A DNA stretch of 64,000 nt from contig NZ_LNQC01000053.1 of the NCBI RefSeq assembly GCF_001651855.1, forward strand, positions 124,001 to 188,000. Direction: 5' to 3'. Each line of letters starts with the position of its first letter. Within the stretch, counting starts at the first letter, position 1. Shown piece by piece: positions 56,152 through 64,000 of this stretch. The translations under genes were made by a program, and so were the position numbers. The DNA comes from Sinorhizobium americanum (GTDB lineage Bacteria; Pseudomonadota; Alphaproteobacteria; Rhizobiales; Rhizobiaceae). The notes below the pieces were generated by a model. That model was not told the origin of the DNA. It was given only the letters and a program-made list of their open reading frames with translations, and ran no database searches.

Positions 56152-57039
56152 TCACTTGACCCCGTTGGCCTCGGCAACGAAATCCGAGAGCATCGGCACA
56201 TAGTCCTCGCCGCGTCCGGCCCCGACGGCCTGTGCGAAGGAATTCCTGACGGCCGCGCCGATCGGATTGGCGACGCCGGCCGCATTGGCGAAGGCGGCGA
56301 GGTAGCTCATATCCTTGAAGCCGTTGCGGATGGCAAACTTGTGGGCATTCGGGTCGCGATCCAGCACCCAACGGAAGAAGGTCTGGTAGAAGGCGCAATC
56401 CATGCGGCCGCCGCGGATGACGCTGTCGAAGATCTCCGGCTCGAGGCCGGCTTTCCGCCCGAGCATCAGCGCTTCGGAATAGAGCGCCGCGTAGCCCATC
56501 GACAGGAAGTTGTTGAGCAGCTTCATCGTGTGGCCGGTCCCGGTCGGGCCCGTGTGAATGATGCGGCCCGCGAAGCATTCAAGCACCGGCCAGACGCGGC
56601 GCACCTCGTCTTCGGCGCCGCCGACCATCACATCGAGCGTGCCGGCGGCGGCGTCCGCCGGCGTGCGGCTCAGCGGCGCATCGATGAGGGTAATGCCCTT
56701 CCGAGCCAGATCCGCGGCGAGCTTCGTCGTCACCGAAGGATCGGAGGTCGAGCAGTCGACGATGGTCAGCGGCCTGCCGGCGGCGGCAATGCCATCCGAG
56801 CCTTCGACGACGGCAAGCACTTCGGGCGAGCCGGTCACGCACAGCACGACAATGTCGCAGTGCTCCGCCATCTCGCGCGGCGTCCTCACCTCCTTCGCGC
56901 CTTCTGCAACAAGCGCCTCGACCGGCGCGCGGTTGCGATGCGCCATGACCGACAGCGGCCAGCCCTTTTTCAGGATGTTGGCGGCCATGCCCTGGCCCAT
57001 CAGCCCGAGCCCGATGAAACCCACATTCGCCTTTGTCAT
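56152..57039 (-). CDS. Beta-hydroxyacid dehydrogenase (3-hydroxyisobutyrate dehydrogenase family)
   Basis: A 295-residue NAD(P)-binding protein with Rossmann motif FIGLGLMGQGMAANILKKG (about 7-25), VDCSTSDPSVT, substrate-binding DAPLSRTPADAAAGTLDVMV (about 119-138) and catalytic Lys in HTMKLLNNFLSMG. It belongs to the same family as mmsB in this window but differs in the DAPVSGG motif (DAPLSRT), so the substrate is likely different, for example a tartronate or sugar-acid derivative. The start at 57039 has GGAGG five bases upstream; an ATG at 57051 is also in frame. It is 251 bases upstream of the IolI-like gene, probably separate. Confidence 0.9.
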   Translation of the reverse strand: MTKANVGFIGLGLMGQGMAANILKKGWPLSVMAHRNRAPVEALVAEGAKEVRTPREMAEHCDIVVLCVTGSPEVLAVVEGSDGIAAAGRPLTIVDCSTSDPSVTTKLAADLARKGITLIDAPLSRTPADAAAGTLDVMVGGAEDEVRRVWPVLECFAGRIIHTGPTGTGHTMKLLNNFLSMGYAALYSEALMLGRKAGLEPEIFDSVIRGGRMDCAFYQTFFRWVLDRDPNAHKFAIRNGFKDMSYLAAFANAAGVANPIGAAVRNSFAQAVGAGRGEDYVPMLSDFVAEANGVK

Positions 57040-57122
57040 GTTCGCCTCCATGGTGTTGATGCCATGGTGCACGATTGGCGGGGGATCGCCAGACCGAAAT
57101 TCTGGCCGCTCCGCCTGATAGT

Positions 57123-57225
57123 GCATGTCGCCCAAAAGTGTGCAGCGATTTTGGGATACCGACATGCAGAAAAACAAAGACCTAAAGCGCATCGCGTGAA
57201 TACGTTTGAACGCGACGCGCTTTAG
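57123..57225 (+). repeat. 103-bp dispersed palindromic element, copy 2
   Basis: It has the same length and orientation as 29221-29323, with seven differences, most of them in the hairpin loops or at compensating places. Its end (CTTTAG) supplies the stop codon of the minus-strand xthA gene. Confidence 0.9.
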
Positions 57226-57995
57226 TCCCGCAAGGTGATCCACACCGGCGCATGGTCGCTGGCATTTTCCCGCCCGCGCACGTCCCGGTCTATGCCGGCG
57301 CCGGTCAGTCGGCGCCTGAGTTTTCGACTGAGAAGGATATGGTCGAGCCGCAGGCCGGCGTCGCGCTGCCAGCGATTGCGGCGATAGTCCCAGAAGGTGA
57401 AAAGCTGCTCGTCCGGATAGGTCTTGCGGAGTGCGTCGAGCCAGCCCTGGTCGAGCAGTTGCCGGAAGGCGGCGCGACTTTCCGGCTGGACGAGGGCGTT
57501 GTCGTCGTAGGAGCGGGTCGGATAGATGTCGCGGGGTTCCGGGACGACATTGTAGTCGCCGGCAAGCACGACCGGCAGGCCAGTCTCGAACAGGTCTGCG
57601 GCGTGGCTGGCGAGACGCCGGTGCCAAGCGAGCTTGAAGTCGAATTTCGGTCCCGGCTGCGGATTGCCGTTCGGGGCGTAGAGCGAGGCGATCAGAATGC
57701 CGTTGACGGCCGCTTCGATGTACCGGCTCTGCGTGTCGGACGGGTCGCCGGGCAGGTCCGTTCGCGTCAGGACCGGTTCGCTGTCGCTGGCGAGAATAGC
57801 GACGCCGTTCCAGGTCGCTTGGCCTCGCCAGACGGCGCCATATCCGGCGGCTTCGATCGCCTGCTTCGGAAACTGCCCGTCCGTCGCCTTGAGCTCCTGC
57901 AGGCAGACGACATCCGGCTCGGCCGTTGCGAGCCAGGCGAGCAGGTTGTCCAGCCGCTTGTTGACGCCGTTGATGTTGAAGGTGGCGATCTTCAT
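57222..57995 (-). CDS. xthA: Exodeoxyribonuclease III
   Basis: A 257-residue endonuclease/exonuclease/phosphatase-fold enzyme that cuts at abasic sites and removes 3' blocking groups. Seen: KIATFNINGVNKRLDNLLAW (residues 2-21), CLQELKATDGQFP (metal Glu), GDYNVVPEPRDIYP (catalytic Asp/Asn, about 145-158), and the C-terminal LRLDHILLS and ASDHAPVWITL (Asp/His). The stop codon lies in a dispersed repeat. It starts six bases after the hydrolase gene on the same strand and ends a DNA-repair block headed by ligD and ku. Confidence 0.95.
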   Translation of the reverse strand: MKIATFNINGVNKRLDNLLAWLATAEPDVVCLQELKATDGQFPKQAIEAAGYGAVWRGQATWNGVAILASDSEPVLTRTDLPGDPSDTQSRYIEAAVNGILIASLYAPNGNPQPGPKFDFKLAWHRRLASHAADLFETGLPVVLAGDYNVVPEPRDIYPTRSYDDNALVQPESRAAFRQLLDQGWLDALRKTYPDEQLFTFWDYRRNRWQRDAGLRLDHILLSRKLRRRLTGAGIDRDVRGRENASDHAPVWITLRD

Positions 57996-58001
57996 GCCAG
58001 C

Positions 58002-58640
58002 TCAGTGAACCAAGCCGCCGGTCCATCGCGTGACCGCGTCAGCGAGAGTTTTCAGATGATCGGCCGCGGAGAAGCCGGAGATGCTCTTGCGCGGCTTCAG
58101 GTCATGGTCGCCGTCCTCCAGCCAGAGGAACTCGATCTGGTCGGACAGCGTATAGCCCTGAACCTCTTCGCGTGTCCCGAACTCGTCGCGGGTTCCCTGG
58201 CAGATCAGCGTCGGCGTCTGGAGCCCGGCGAGATGCCTGGTGCGAAGCTGCTCGGGCTTGGCCGGCGGGTGGAACGGATAGCCGAGGCAGATGAGCCCGG
58301 CGACCTTTCCCTCGGCATGAAGCTCGTCGGCGACCATGCTGGCGACGCGCCCGCCCATCGATTTTCCGCCGATGACGAGCGTGCCTTTCGCGCCGAGATC
58401 CGCGACGGCAGCCCGGTATTCCGGATTGAGCGTTTCGGCGCGGGGCGGCGGCTTGCGCGCGCCCGAGCGTCGCGCTGCCATATAGCCGAATTCGAAGCGG
58501 GCAATGCGGAAGCCTGCCGCGGCGAGCTCCTTGGCCGTTGCGGTCAACGAGGCCGAATCCATCGGCGCGCCGGCGCCATGCGCGAGAAGAATGGTGACCG
58601 GCGCGTCCTCCGGTCCGTCGAACAGGAATTTTCCGACCAT
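58002..58640 (-). CDS. Alpha/beta-hydrolase (KANL3/Tex30 type)
   Basis: A 212-residue hydrolase with the oxyanion segment LLAHGAGAPMDS (about 18-29), nucleophile elbow GGKSMGGRVASM (Ser about 94), acid region ICQGTRDEFG and catalytic His in LEDGDHDLKP. This set matches the KANL3/Tex30-like alpha/beta hydrolases with unknown substrates. It is followed six bases later by xthA and is 92 bases downstream of the BRCT/TPR gene, so it may be co-transcribed with repair genes. No direct evidence links it to repair. Confidence 0.88.
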   Translation of the reverse strand: MVGKFLFDGPEDAPVTILLAHGAGAPMDSASLTATAKELAAAGFRIARFEFGYMAARRSGARKPPPRAETLNPEYRAAVADLGAKGTLVIGGKSMGGRVASMVADELHAEGKVAGLICLGYPFHPPAKPEQLRTRHLAGLQTPTLICQGTRDEFGTREEVQGYTLSDQIEFLWLEDGDHDLKPRKSISGFSAADHLKTLADAVTRWTGGLVH

Positions 58641-58732
58641 TTCAGGCAGCCGTCCTCTGGATGATTCCGTTAATCGAGCGATCTCAGGATAAGATCATGC
58701 GGCAGTCCAAAGCGCCACAGCACCGCCTCTGG

Positions 58733-59818
58733 TCAGGCGCGCGGCGCCGTCGGAAGCAGGTGAAGATTCACGAACTGCACGCCGCGCTCGGCCGTCCGCG
58801 CCCATTCGGAGTCCCTGTCGAGTTCGAGATAACGCTTCCACCAGCGGCGTGCCTCGCCGAGATTGCCGGCATCGAACTCGAGCTTTGCCAGGTTGAAGAT
58901 CGCATCGGCGTAATCGCCGTCGACGTCGATCGCTTTTTGGAGGTGCCTGCGGGCGGTGTCGATGCGGCCGCGCTCGCCCATAAGCCCGGCAAGGTTGAAC
59001 CAGGCCTCGGCGAAGGACGGGTCGAGCTTGAGCGCCCGCGCGTAATCATGCGCGGCGTCGAGTTCGTGGCCCGCAGCCCGAAGGCAGTTGGCGCGGTTGA
59101 AGGCGGCGACCGAGTCGGTGCGATCAATAGCGAGGTAACGCTGATAGACGGCGGCCGCTTCGCCATATTCGCCTTCTTCTTCGGCCTCTTCCGCTTGCGC
59201 GAAGAGCTCTTCGAGTTCCGCCTCCTCGACCGCCCCGAGATCGAGCAGCAATTGTCCGTCGAGCTCGCTCAAGCCCTCGGCCCGTCGTGCATAGATCGTC
59301 CTCGATCTTTCGTGGTGGAGCGACAGCGCCGTCAGCGAAGCGTGGCTGGAGCGCTGGACGGAACGCGCGATCGTTCCCCAACCGGCGCCGCTGGCGATCA
59401 AGCCCGCATATTTGCGGGCGAGGATCACGTCGCGGAACGAATAGGGTTCGCAGTCATGTTCGAAGGCGTCGAACAGCGACAGGAGATCGAAGAGCCGCGG
59501 CGCAATCTTCGCCTGGTCGATCAGCGATTGCCGCGGCAGCGCCGATGTCTCGGGCGCCGTTGCCAAGTTCAGCAAGCGCAGGAAGCCGTTCTCGCTGAGG
59601 AGGCGCCGGCCGTTGCCGGCCTCGCGTTCGAGACGCGCCTCGATTTCCGCATCGGTCGCCTTCAAGAGCAAGCCGCGGCCGAAGACCACATGCGTAGTTT
59701 GCCGGGTGACGCCGCGTCGCAGATGTCCGCCTTGGCGCTCGACCTCGCGTGCGATCAGCCGCCGCGGGAACGCGGAAAGCGGCCCGACGATGCCGAATGT
59801 CTTGCCAGCGACCGCCAT
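58733..59818 (-). CDS. BRCT-HTH-TPR protein coupled to ku
   Basis: A 361-residue protein in three parts. Residues about 6-85 look like a BRCT domain (KTFGIVGPLSAFPRRLIARE, TTHVVFGRG, RRLLSENGFLRLL). Residues about 115-165 look like a MerR-type helix-turn-helix (YSFRDVILARKYAGLIASGA, GWGTIARSVQR). Residues about 215-350 hold TPR repeats, for example ALKLDPSFAEAWFNLAGLMG and AIDVDGDYADAIFNLAKLEF. Its ATG overlaps the ku stop by one base (TGATG), giving tight coupling. BRCT modules bind phosphoproteins or DNA ends in repair, so a role in end joining is suggested. The domains are judged by eye and the function is not established. Confidence 0.82.
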   Translation of the reverse strand: MAVAGKTFGIVGPLSAFPRRLIAREVERQGGHLRRGVTRQTTHVVFGRGLLLKATDAEIEARLEREAGNGRRLLSENGFLRLLNLATAPETSALPRQSLIDQAKIAPRLFDLLSLFDAFEHDCEPYSFRDVILARKYAGLIASGAGWGTIARSVQRSSHASLTALSLHHERSRTIYARRAEGLSELDGQLLLDLGAVEEAELEELFAQAEEAEEEGEYGEAAAVYQRYLAIDRTDSVAAFNRANCLRAAGHELDAAHDYARALKLDPSFAEAWFNLAGLMGERGRIDTARRHLQKAIDVDGDYADAIFNLAKLEFDAGNLGEARRWWKRYLELDRDSEWARTAERGVQFVNLHLLPTAPRA

Positions 59819-60702
59819 CAGGCCTTCTTCTGTGTGGTCGTCTTCTTTGCCGCGGCGGGTTTGGCAGCAGCGCTCTTCGCTGCGGGCTTTGCAGTCGGTT
59901 CGGTCTTGCTCTTGCTTTTTGCCGGCGGCTTCGCCTGCGAAAGGCTCGCCTTCAACGCATCCATCAGGTTGATGACGTTGCCGCGATCCGGCGGCGCCGC
60001 GATGATCGGCTTGTGGCCCTTCAATTTCTCGCGGATCATCTGCATCAGCGCGATCTCGTAGCGATCCTCGTAGTTCTTCGGATCGAAGGTCGTCGTCTTT
60101 TGCTGGATGAGCGCTTCGGCGAGCTGCAGCATTTCCGGCTCGGGACTGCCGACCGGGATGTTGCCGAAATATTCGGCCGTGCCGCGCACCTCGTTCGGGT
60201 TCCTGAGCGTGCACACGAACATGCCGGTCTCGCGCGGGCCGATGGCGATCACCCGCTCGCGGCTCGAAAGCACCAGGCGGGCGATGGCGAGCTTGCCGCT
60301 CCGCCGCAGGGCCTCCCGCAGGACGATGAAGGTCTCCTCGGCCATGGCCCCGTCCGGCGCCAGGTAATAGGGCGCGTCCTGGTAGATCAGGTCCACGGAG
60401 CCTTCATCGACGAAGGCCTCGATGTTCATCGTGTGGTTGGATTCGATCCTGACACTCTCGAGATCGGCCTCATCGATGACAATGTATTTCTTGTCTTCGT
60501 ATTCGTAGCCCTTCACCAGGTCGGATCGTTCGACCAGGCCAAGCTCCGGATCGACTGGCTTCATGTTGATCCGGTTGTGGGTATCCTTGTGCAACTGATT
60601 GAAGGTGATGCGCTCGCTGCTGCTGGTGGCCGGATACAGCCTTACCGGGCAGCTCACGAGACTGAGTCTGAGATATCCCTTCCAACTTGCCCTGGGTGCC
60701 AT
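59818..60702 (-). CDS. ku: Ku DNA end-binding protein
   Basis: A 294-residue bacterial Ku that binds double-strand DNA ends and recruits LigD for non-homologous end joining. The core (about 8-250) has WKGYLRLSLVSCPVRLYPAT (7-26), FNQLHKDTHNRINMKPVD and DPKNYEDRYEIALMQMIREK. The C-terminal tail (about 255-294) is Lys/Ala/Pro-rich, as in many bacterial Ku proteins that use it for extra DNA contact. It starts 25 bases after ligD and overlaps the BRCT-HTH-TPR gene by one base. Confidence 0.97.
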   Translation of the reverse strand: MAPRASWKGYLRLSLVSCPVRLYPATSSSERITFNQLHKDTHNRINMKPVDPELGLVERSDLVKGYEYEDKKYIVIDEADLESVRIESNHTMNIEAFVDEGSVDLIYQDAPYYLAPDGAMAEETFIVLREALRRSGKLAIARLVLSSRERVIAIGPRETGMFVCTLRNPNEVRGTAEYFGNIPVGSPEPEMLQLAEALIQQKTTTFDPKNYEDRYEIALMQMIREKLKGHKPIIAAPPDRGNVINLMDALKASLSQAKPPAKSKSKTEPTAKPAAKSAAAKPAAAKKTTTQKKA

Positions 60703-60727
60703 GGTCGTCTCCTACGCGGCACTACGA

Positions 60728-63181
60728 TTACTTTTCCGGCCCGGACTGAGGCGGCAGCTCCCTGGCGAAGTCGCCGATGTCGGCCCAGGGATCGCCGGAT
60801 GTGGCCAGAAGGCCCGGCAGCGAAGAATAATTCAAATCCCCGGGAGCGTCGATAGCTTCGAGATCGGTCCAACTGAGCGGCGTCGAGGCCGGCAGGTTGG
60901 TCCGGGCGCGCAGCGAATAGGGTGCGGCCCAGGTGTGGCTGCGCGCGTTGCGGTGGAAATCGATGAAGATGCGCCTCACGCGATTGCCTTTGCCCATGGT
61001 GGTTGTGAAGGTCTCCGGCGCGGTCGCCGCCAGGCGGGTGGCGATCGCGCTTGCCGCCTGGTGGAACTTCTTCCAGTTGAGCTTCGGCCTGATCGGCAGA
61101 ACGACATGGACTCCCTTGCCGCCCGAGGTCTTGACGAAGGGGACGAGGCCGATTGCCTCGAGTTCGCTCTTGATGTGTATGGCCGCTTCAACCACCTCCC
61201 GCCAGGCTATGCCTTCGCCGGGGTCGAGATCGAAGACCATGCGATCGGGCTTGTCGAGCAGCATGCGTGTCGTACCCCAATTGTGGAATTCGACGACGCC
61301 GAACTGCGCCAGCGCCAGATAGGACTTCGCATCCTCGACGGAGATATAGGTTTTCGTCTCGCCTTCCGAGTTTGGGGATTGAAAGGTCGCGACCGAAGGC
61401 GGCATGCCGGTGAAGGGGTGGCGCTGGAAGAAGCAGTCCTCCGACTTCCCCGTCGGGCAACGCACGAGTGAAACGGGTCGGCCAAGGATGTGCGGCAGCA
61501 TGAAATCGCCGATCATGGCGTAGTAAACGGCGAGGTCGAGCTTGGTGGGGCCGGATTTGCCGAACAGCCGTCGGGTCGGATTGGTGATCGAGATGCTGGC
61601 GAGGTCGGCGTCCGAGATCAGCCGCTTTCGCGAGATCGAGACGGGTGTCGAGAGCTCGACATCGCGAAGGCCCTTGAAGACCGCGTGACGCAGCAGGTTG
61701 TCGGCCGTGCGGTTGCCGTAGTGAACATGCGCTCTGAGCACCGGGCGCACCCAGATGATCTCCTTGGGTGCGCCCTCGAGCTTCACTGCGCCGCTGCGCA
61801 GGGGGTCGAGCCTGACCAGCAGTTGCTTCAGCATCTCTGAATCGAAGCCGGTCCCGACCTTGCCGCGATACTGCAGCTCGCCGTCGACCCATTCGCCGAG
61901 GGCCAGCGAAGCAATTCCCTCGGCCGCCTCCGACACGGTGTAGCCGATGATGACGAAATCCTCCGCCTTCAGTGCCTTCGTCTTGGTCCAAGTCTTGGAG
62001 CGACCGCAATGATAGGGGGCCGAGGCGCGCTTCGAAACGATCCCTTCGAGGCCGATCTCAGAGGCCTGCTCATAGAGCGTGCGCCCTTCGCCGGTCACAT
62101 GATCGCTGAGCTGGATGGCCGAGCGACTGTGGATCTGGCCGGCGAGCAATTTTGCGAGCAGCGCCTTGCGCTCTTCGAGCGGCGAGGCGGTGAGATTCCA
62201 GCCTTCGAGATGAAGGAGGTCGAAGGCGAAAAACACGAGCTTGTTGCCGGAGCCGGTGGAGAGCGCCTCCTGCAGCAGCGCGAAGCGGCTTATCCCCGAC
62301 TCGTCGAGCACGACGATCTCGCCGTCGATGATCGCGTCGCGGCAGGGCAGCCGCTGAAAGGCCTCCGGCAGGTCGCCATAGCGCTTCGTCCAGTCGAGCC
62401 CGCCACGGGTGATGAGGCGCACGGTGCCGCCGGCCAGATGCGCCATGGTGCGGTAGCCGTCGAACTTGATCTCGTGGAGCCAGCCTTCCTTGGCGTCGGG
62501 TGGAACGATCGTCAGCGTCGCGAGCTGGGGCTCGATGCGCGCGGGTGCGGCGCCCCGGACGGCGCCGGCAAGCGTGCCGGGATCGAGCTTGGCGGGCTTG
62601 GCCGGGGGTTTCGGCTTCTCGACGAGTTCCTCGATCCGCCGTCCGGATTTGACGCTTTCCGGCCGGGCGGCGAGGATGTCGGTGGAGGGATCGGCGGCCG
62701 GATCGCGTTCCTTGAAGAGAAGCCAGTTGCGATGATCCTCTTCGCCGGGCTTCGGCTTCAGTCGCGTCAGCATCCAGCCGCCGTTGAGCTTTTCGCCAGC
62801 CAGGCGAAACTTGAAGGCACCCTTGCGCAGGCTAGCCTCGATGTCGTCCATCGGTGCCCAGACACCGGTGTCCCAGACGATCATCGGCCCGGCGCCGTAT
62901 TCACCTTCCGGAATGACGCCTTCGAAGTCGATATAGTCGATCGGATGGTCTTCGGTCTCCACCGCCAGGCGCTTGTCGGCGGGGTTGAGCGACGGGCCCT
63001 TGGGCACCGCCCAGCTCTTCAGCACGCCCCCCACCTCAAGTCTCAGATCGTAGTGGTCCGCTGTCGCATGGTGCTTGTGCACGACGAAGCGGTTGCCGCC
63101 GCCGGCGGGACGCCCGACCGGCTCCGGCGTCTTCGAAAAATCGCGTTTCTTGCGGTAGATCTCAAGCTTCGACGTCGCCAT
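60728..63181 (-). CDS. ligD: Multifunctional ATP-dependent DNA ligase LigD
   Basis: An 817-residue end-joining enzyme. The order is 3'-phosphoesterase (about 30-160: VVHKHHATADHYDLRLEVGG, IPEGEYGAGPMIVWD), ATP-dependent ligase (about 215-510: nucleotidyl Lys in EIKFDGYRTMAH, IIDGEIVVLDE, EGIVSKRASAPY) and C-terminal primase/polymerase (about 545-810: metal site MVFDLDPGEGIAW). All catalytic motifs are visible. With Ku it forms a complete two-component NHEJ system. The ATG at 63181 opens the operon ligD-ku-BRCT gene. Rhizobia usually carry several ligD/ku pairs; this is one of them. Confidence 0.97.
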   Translation of the reverse strand: MATSKLEIYRKKRDFSKTPEPVGRPAGGGNRFVVHKHHATADHYDLRLEVGGVLKSWAVPKGPSLNPADKRLAVETEDHPIDYIDFEGVIPEGEYGAGPMIVWDTGVWAPMDDIEASLRKGAFKFRLAGEKLNGGWMLTRLKPKPGEEDHRNWLLFKERDPAADPSTDILAARPESVKSGRRIEELVEKPKPPAKPAKLDPGTLAGAVRGAAPARIEPQLATLTIVPPDAKEGWLHEIKFDGYRTMAHLAGGTVRLITRGGLDWTKRYGDLPEAFQRLPCRDAIIDGEIVVLDESGISRFALLQEALSTGSGNKLVFFAFDLLHLEGWNLTASPLEERKALLAKLLAGQIHSRSAIQLSDHVTGEGRTLYEQASEIGLEGIVSKRASAPYHCGRSKTWTKTKALKAEDFVIIGYTVSEAAEGIASLALGEWVDGELQYRGKVGTGFDSEMLKQLLVRLDPLRSGAVKLEGAPKEIIWVRPVLRAHVHYGNRTADNLLRHAVFKGLRDVELSTPVSISRKRLISDADLASISITNPTRRLFGKSGPTKLDLAVYYAMIGDFMLPHILGRPVSLVRCPTGKSEDCFFQRHPFTGMPPSVATFQSPNSEGETKTYISVEDAKSYLALAQFGVVEFHNWGTTRMLLDKPDRMVFDLDPGEGIAWREVVEAAIHIKSELEAIGLVPFVKTSGGKGVHVVLPIRPKLNWKKFHQAASAIATRLAATAPETFTTTMGKGNRVRRIFIDFHRNARSHTWAAPYSLRARTNLPASTPLSWTDLEAIDAPGDLNYSSLPGLLATSGDPWADIGDFARELPPQSGPEK

Positions 63182-63269
63182 GCGACCAAGCTATGGCCTC
63201 TTCATTGAACCCGCAATATCGGCCGATGCGAGCCGGAACGAAGCGTCCCGGCTCGCGCGGCTCCAGCTC

Positions 63270-64000
63270 TCAGGCGAAACGGCCCGGCGTGCCGAGGGCC
63301 ATATGGCGATTGACGTCCTTGTAGAGCAGGTAACGGAACTTGCCCGGTCCGCCAGCATAGCAGGCCTGCGGGCAGAAGGCTCTCAGCCACATATAGTCGC
63401 CGGCTTCGACCTCGACCCAATCGGAATTGAGGCGGTAGACGGCCTTGCCCTCGAGAACGTAGAGGCCGTGTTCCATCACGTGGGTCTCCATGAAAGGGAT
63501 GACGCCGCCGGGCTCGAAGGTGACGATCGTCACATGCATGTCGTGGCGCATGTCCGAAGGGTCGACGAAGCGGGTCGTCGCCCAGCGACCGTCCGTACCG
63601 GGCATCGGCGTCGGCGTGACTTCACGCTCATTGGTGACGATCGGTTCGGGGATGGGGATTCCCTCCACCTTTTCGTAGGCCTTGCGGAACCAGTGGAACC
63701 GGGCCGGCGTCGACCCGTCGTTGTGGATGCTCCAGTCGGAGCCGGGCGGAATGAAGGCGTAGCCGCCGGGCCGCATCCGATGGGTTGCATCGCCGATCGT
63801 GAGCCGGAAGTCCCCATCGACCACAAACAACACAGCTTCGGCGCGGGGGTCGCTTTCGGGTCGATCGCTGCCTCCCGAGGGCCCGACCTCCATGATGTAT
63901 TGGGAGAAAGTCTCGGAGAACCCGGACAACGGCCGCGAAAGGACCCAGAGACGGGTGTTCGTCCAGTGCGGCAGGTAGCTGGTGACGATGTCGCGCATCA
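63270..64000 (-). CDS. allE: (S)-ureidoglycine aminohydrolase, 5' end outside window
   Basis: A bicupin protein of at least 242 residues. The first cupin has EAVLFVVDGDFRLTIGDATH and GGYAFIPPGSDWSIHN. The second has GGVIPFMETHVMEHGLYVLE (metal ligands Glu/His) and GDYMWLRAFCPQACYAG. The ATG at 63998 is probably internal, since family members carry about 35 further N-terminal residues before MRDIVTSYLPHWT, so the gene should continue beyond base 64000. The enzyme releases ammonia from ureidoglycine in purine (allantoin) degradation. The gap to ligD is 88 bases. Confidence 0.88.
   Translation of the reverse strand, partial: MRDIVTSYLPHWTNTRLWVLSRPLSGFSETFSQYIMEVGPSGGSDRPESDPRAEAVLFVVDGDFRLTIGDATHRMRPGGYAFIPPGSDWSIHNDGSTPARFHWFRKAYEKVEGIPIPEPIVTNEREVTPTPMPGTDGRWATTRFVDPSDMRHDMHVTIVTFEPGGVIPFMETHVMEHGLYVLEGKAVYRLNSDWVEVEAGDYMWLRAFCPQACYAGGPGKFRYLLYKDVNRHMALGTPGRFA

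Noticed and set aside
56152-58026. A single 624-codon protein fused upstream of the beta-hydroxyacid dehydrogenase
   Set aside because: The first 329 codons are xthA in another frame plus a repeat element; the true start is 57039.

Overview
The window reads as part of a Sinorhizobium/Ensifer-type alphaproteobacterial replicon, most like the pSymB chromid. Reasons: high GC, translational coupling (ATGA overlaps), RIME-like and other rhizobial intergenic palindromes, the propionyl-CoA set pccA/pccB/bhbA with a PccR-type regulator, eukaryotic-type glnII with the divergent gstI gene, and a ligD-ku operon. Organism and replicon are inferred from gene content and remembered synteny; no search was run. 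No rRNA, tRNA, CRISPR array, prophage or intact IS was seen.

Layout. 1-1.7 kb: 3' part of an SBP56/methanethiol oxidase gene and a His-containing membrane protein. 1.7-5.2 kb (minus): a four-gene operon of citryl-CoA lyase-like protein, PaaK-like CoA ligase, VOC protein and GST. 5.3-16.5 kb: a propionyl-CoA/valine block. bhbA, pccA, a small membrane protein and pccB lie on minus; pccR and three valine-degradation genes lie on plus. Together they take isobutyryl-CoA and propionyl-CoA towards succinyl-CoA. 16.7-18.5 kb: SDR and alpha-carbonic anhydrase. 18.9-23.3 kb: a sugar-type ABC importer with a fused double permease and a single ATPase domain. 23.5-26.5 kb: sulfite-oxidase-like molybdoenzyme, a protease gene remnant, OmpA-like lipoprotein and L,D-transpeptidase. 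26.9-30.6 kb: mannonate/mannitol-type dehydrogenase with a divergent GntR regulator, then a glycosyltransferase. 30.8-37.6 kb: a CUT1 sugar ABC operon extended by a SUMF1-fold protein, a beta-propeller protein and a HAD phosphatase. 37.6-40.2 kb: gstI/glnII with a sigma-54 promoter and a clear terminator, then an LHPP-like HAD protein. 40.4-44.0 kb: a 1196-residue FecR-TPR-beta-barrel protein. 44.0-50.8 kb: a 54-residue protein, the tctCBA transporter, a periplasmic binding protein and the tctDE two-component pair. 51.2-57.0 kb: a probable myo-inositol ABC transporter, an IolI-like isomerase and a beta-hydroxyacid dehydrogenase, with two IolR-type GGAA-N6-TTCC sites. 57.2-63.2 kb: a DNA-repair block (ligD, ku, a BRCT/HTH/TPR protein, a hydrolase, xthA). 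63.3-64.0 kb: a ureidoglycine aminohydrolase gene running off the window.

Most of the window is accessory carbon and nitrogen metabolism with matching transporters. The least explained items are the FecR-TPR-barrel protein, the BRCT/HTH/TPR partner of Ku, the citryl-CoA lyase/CoA ligase operon and the fused-permease importer.
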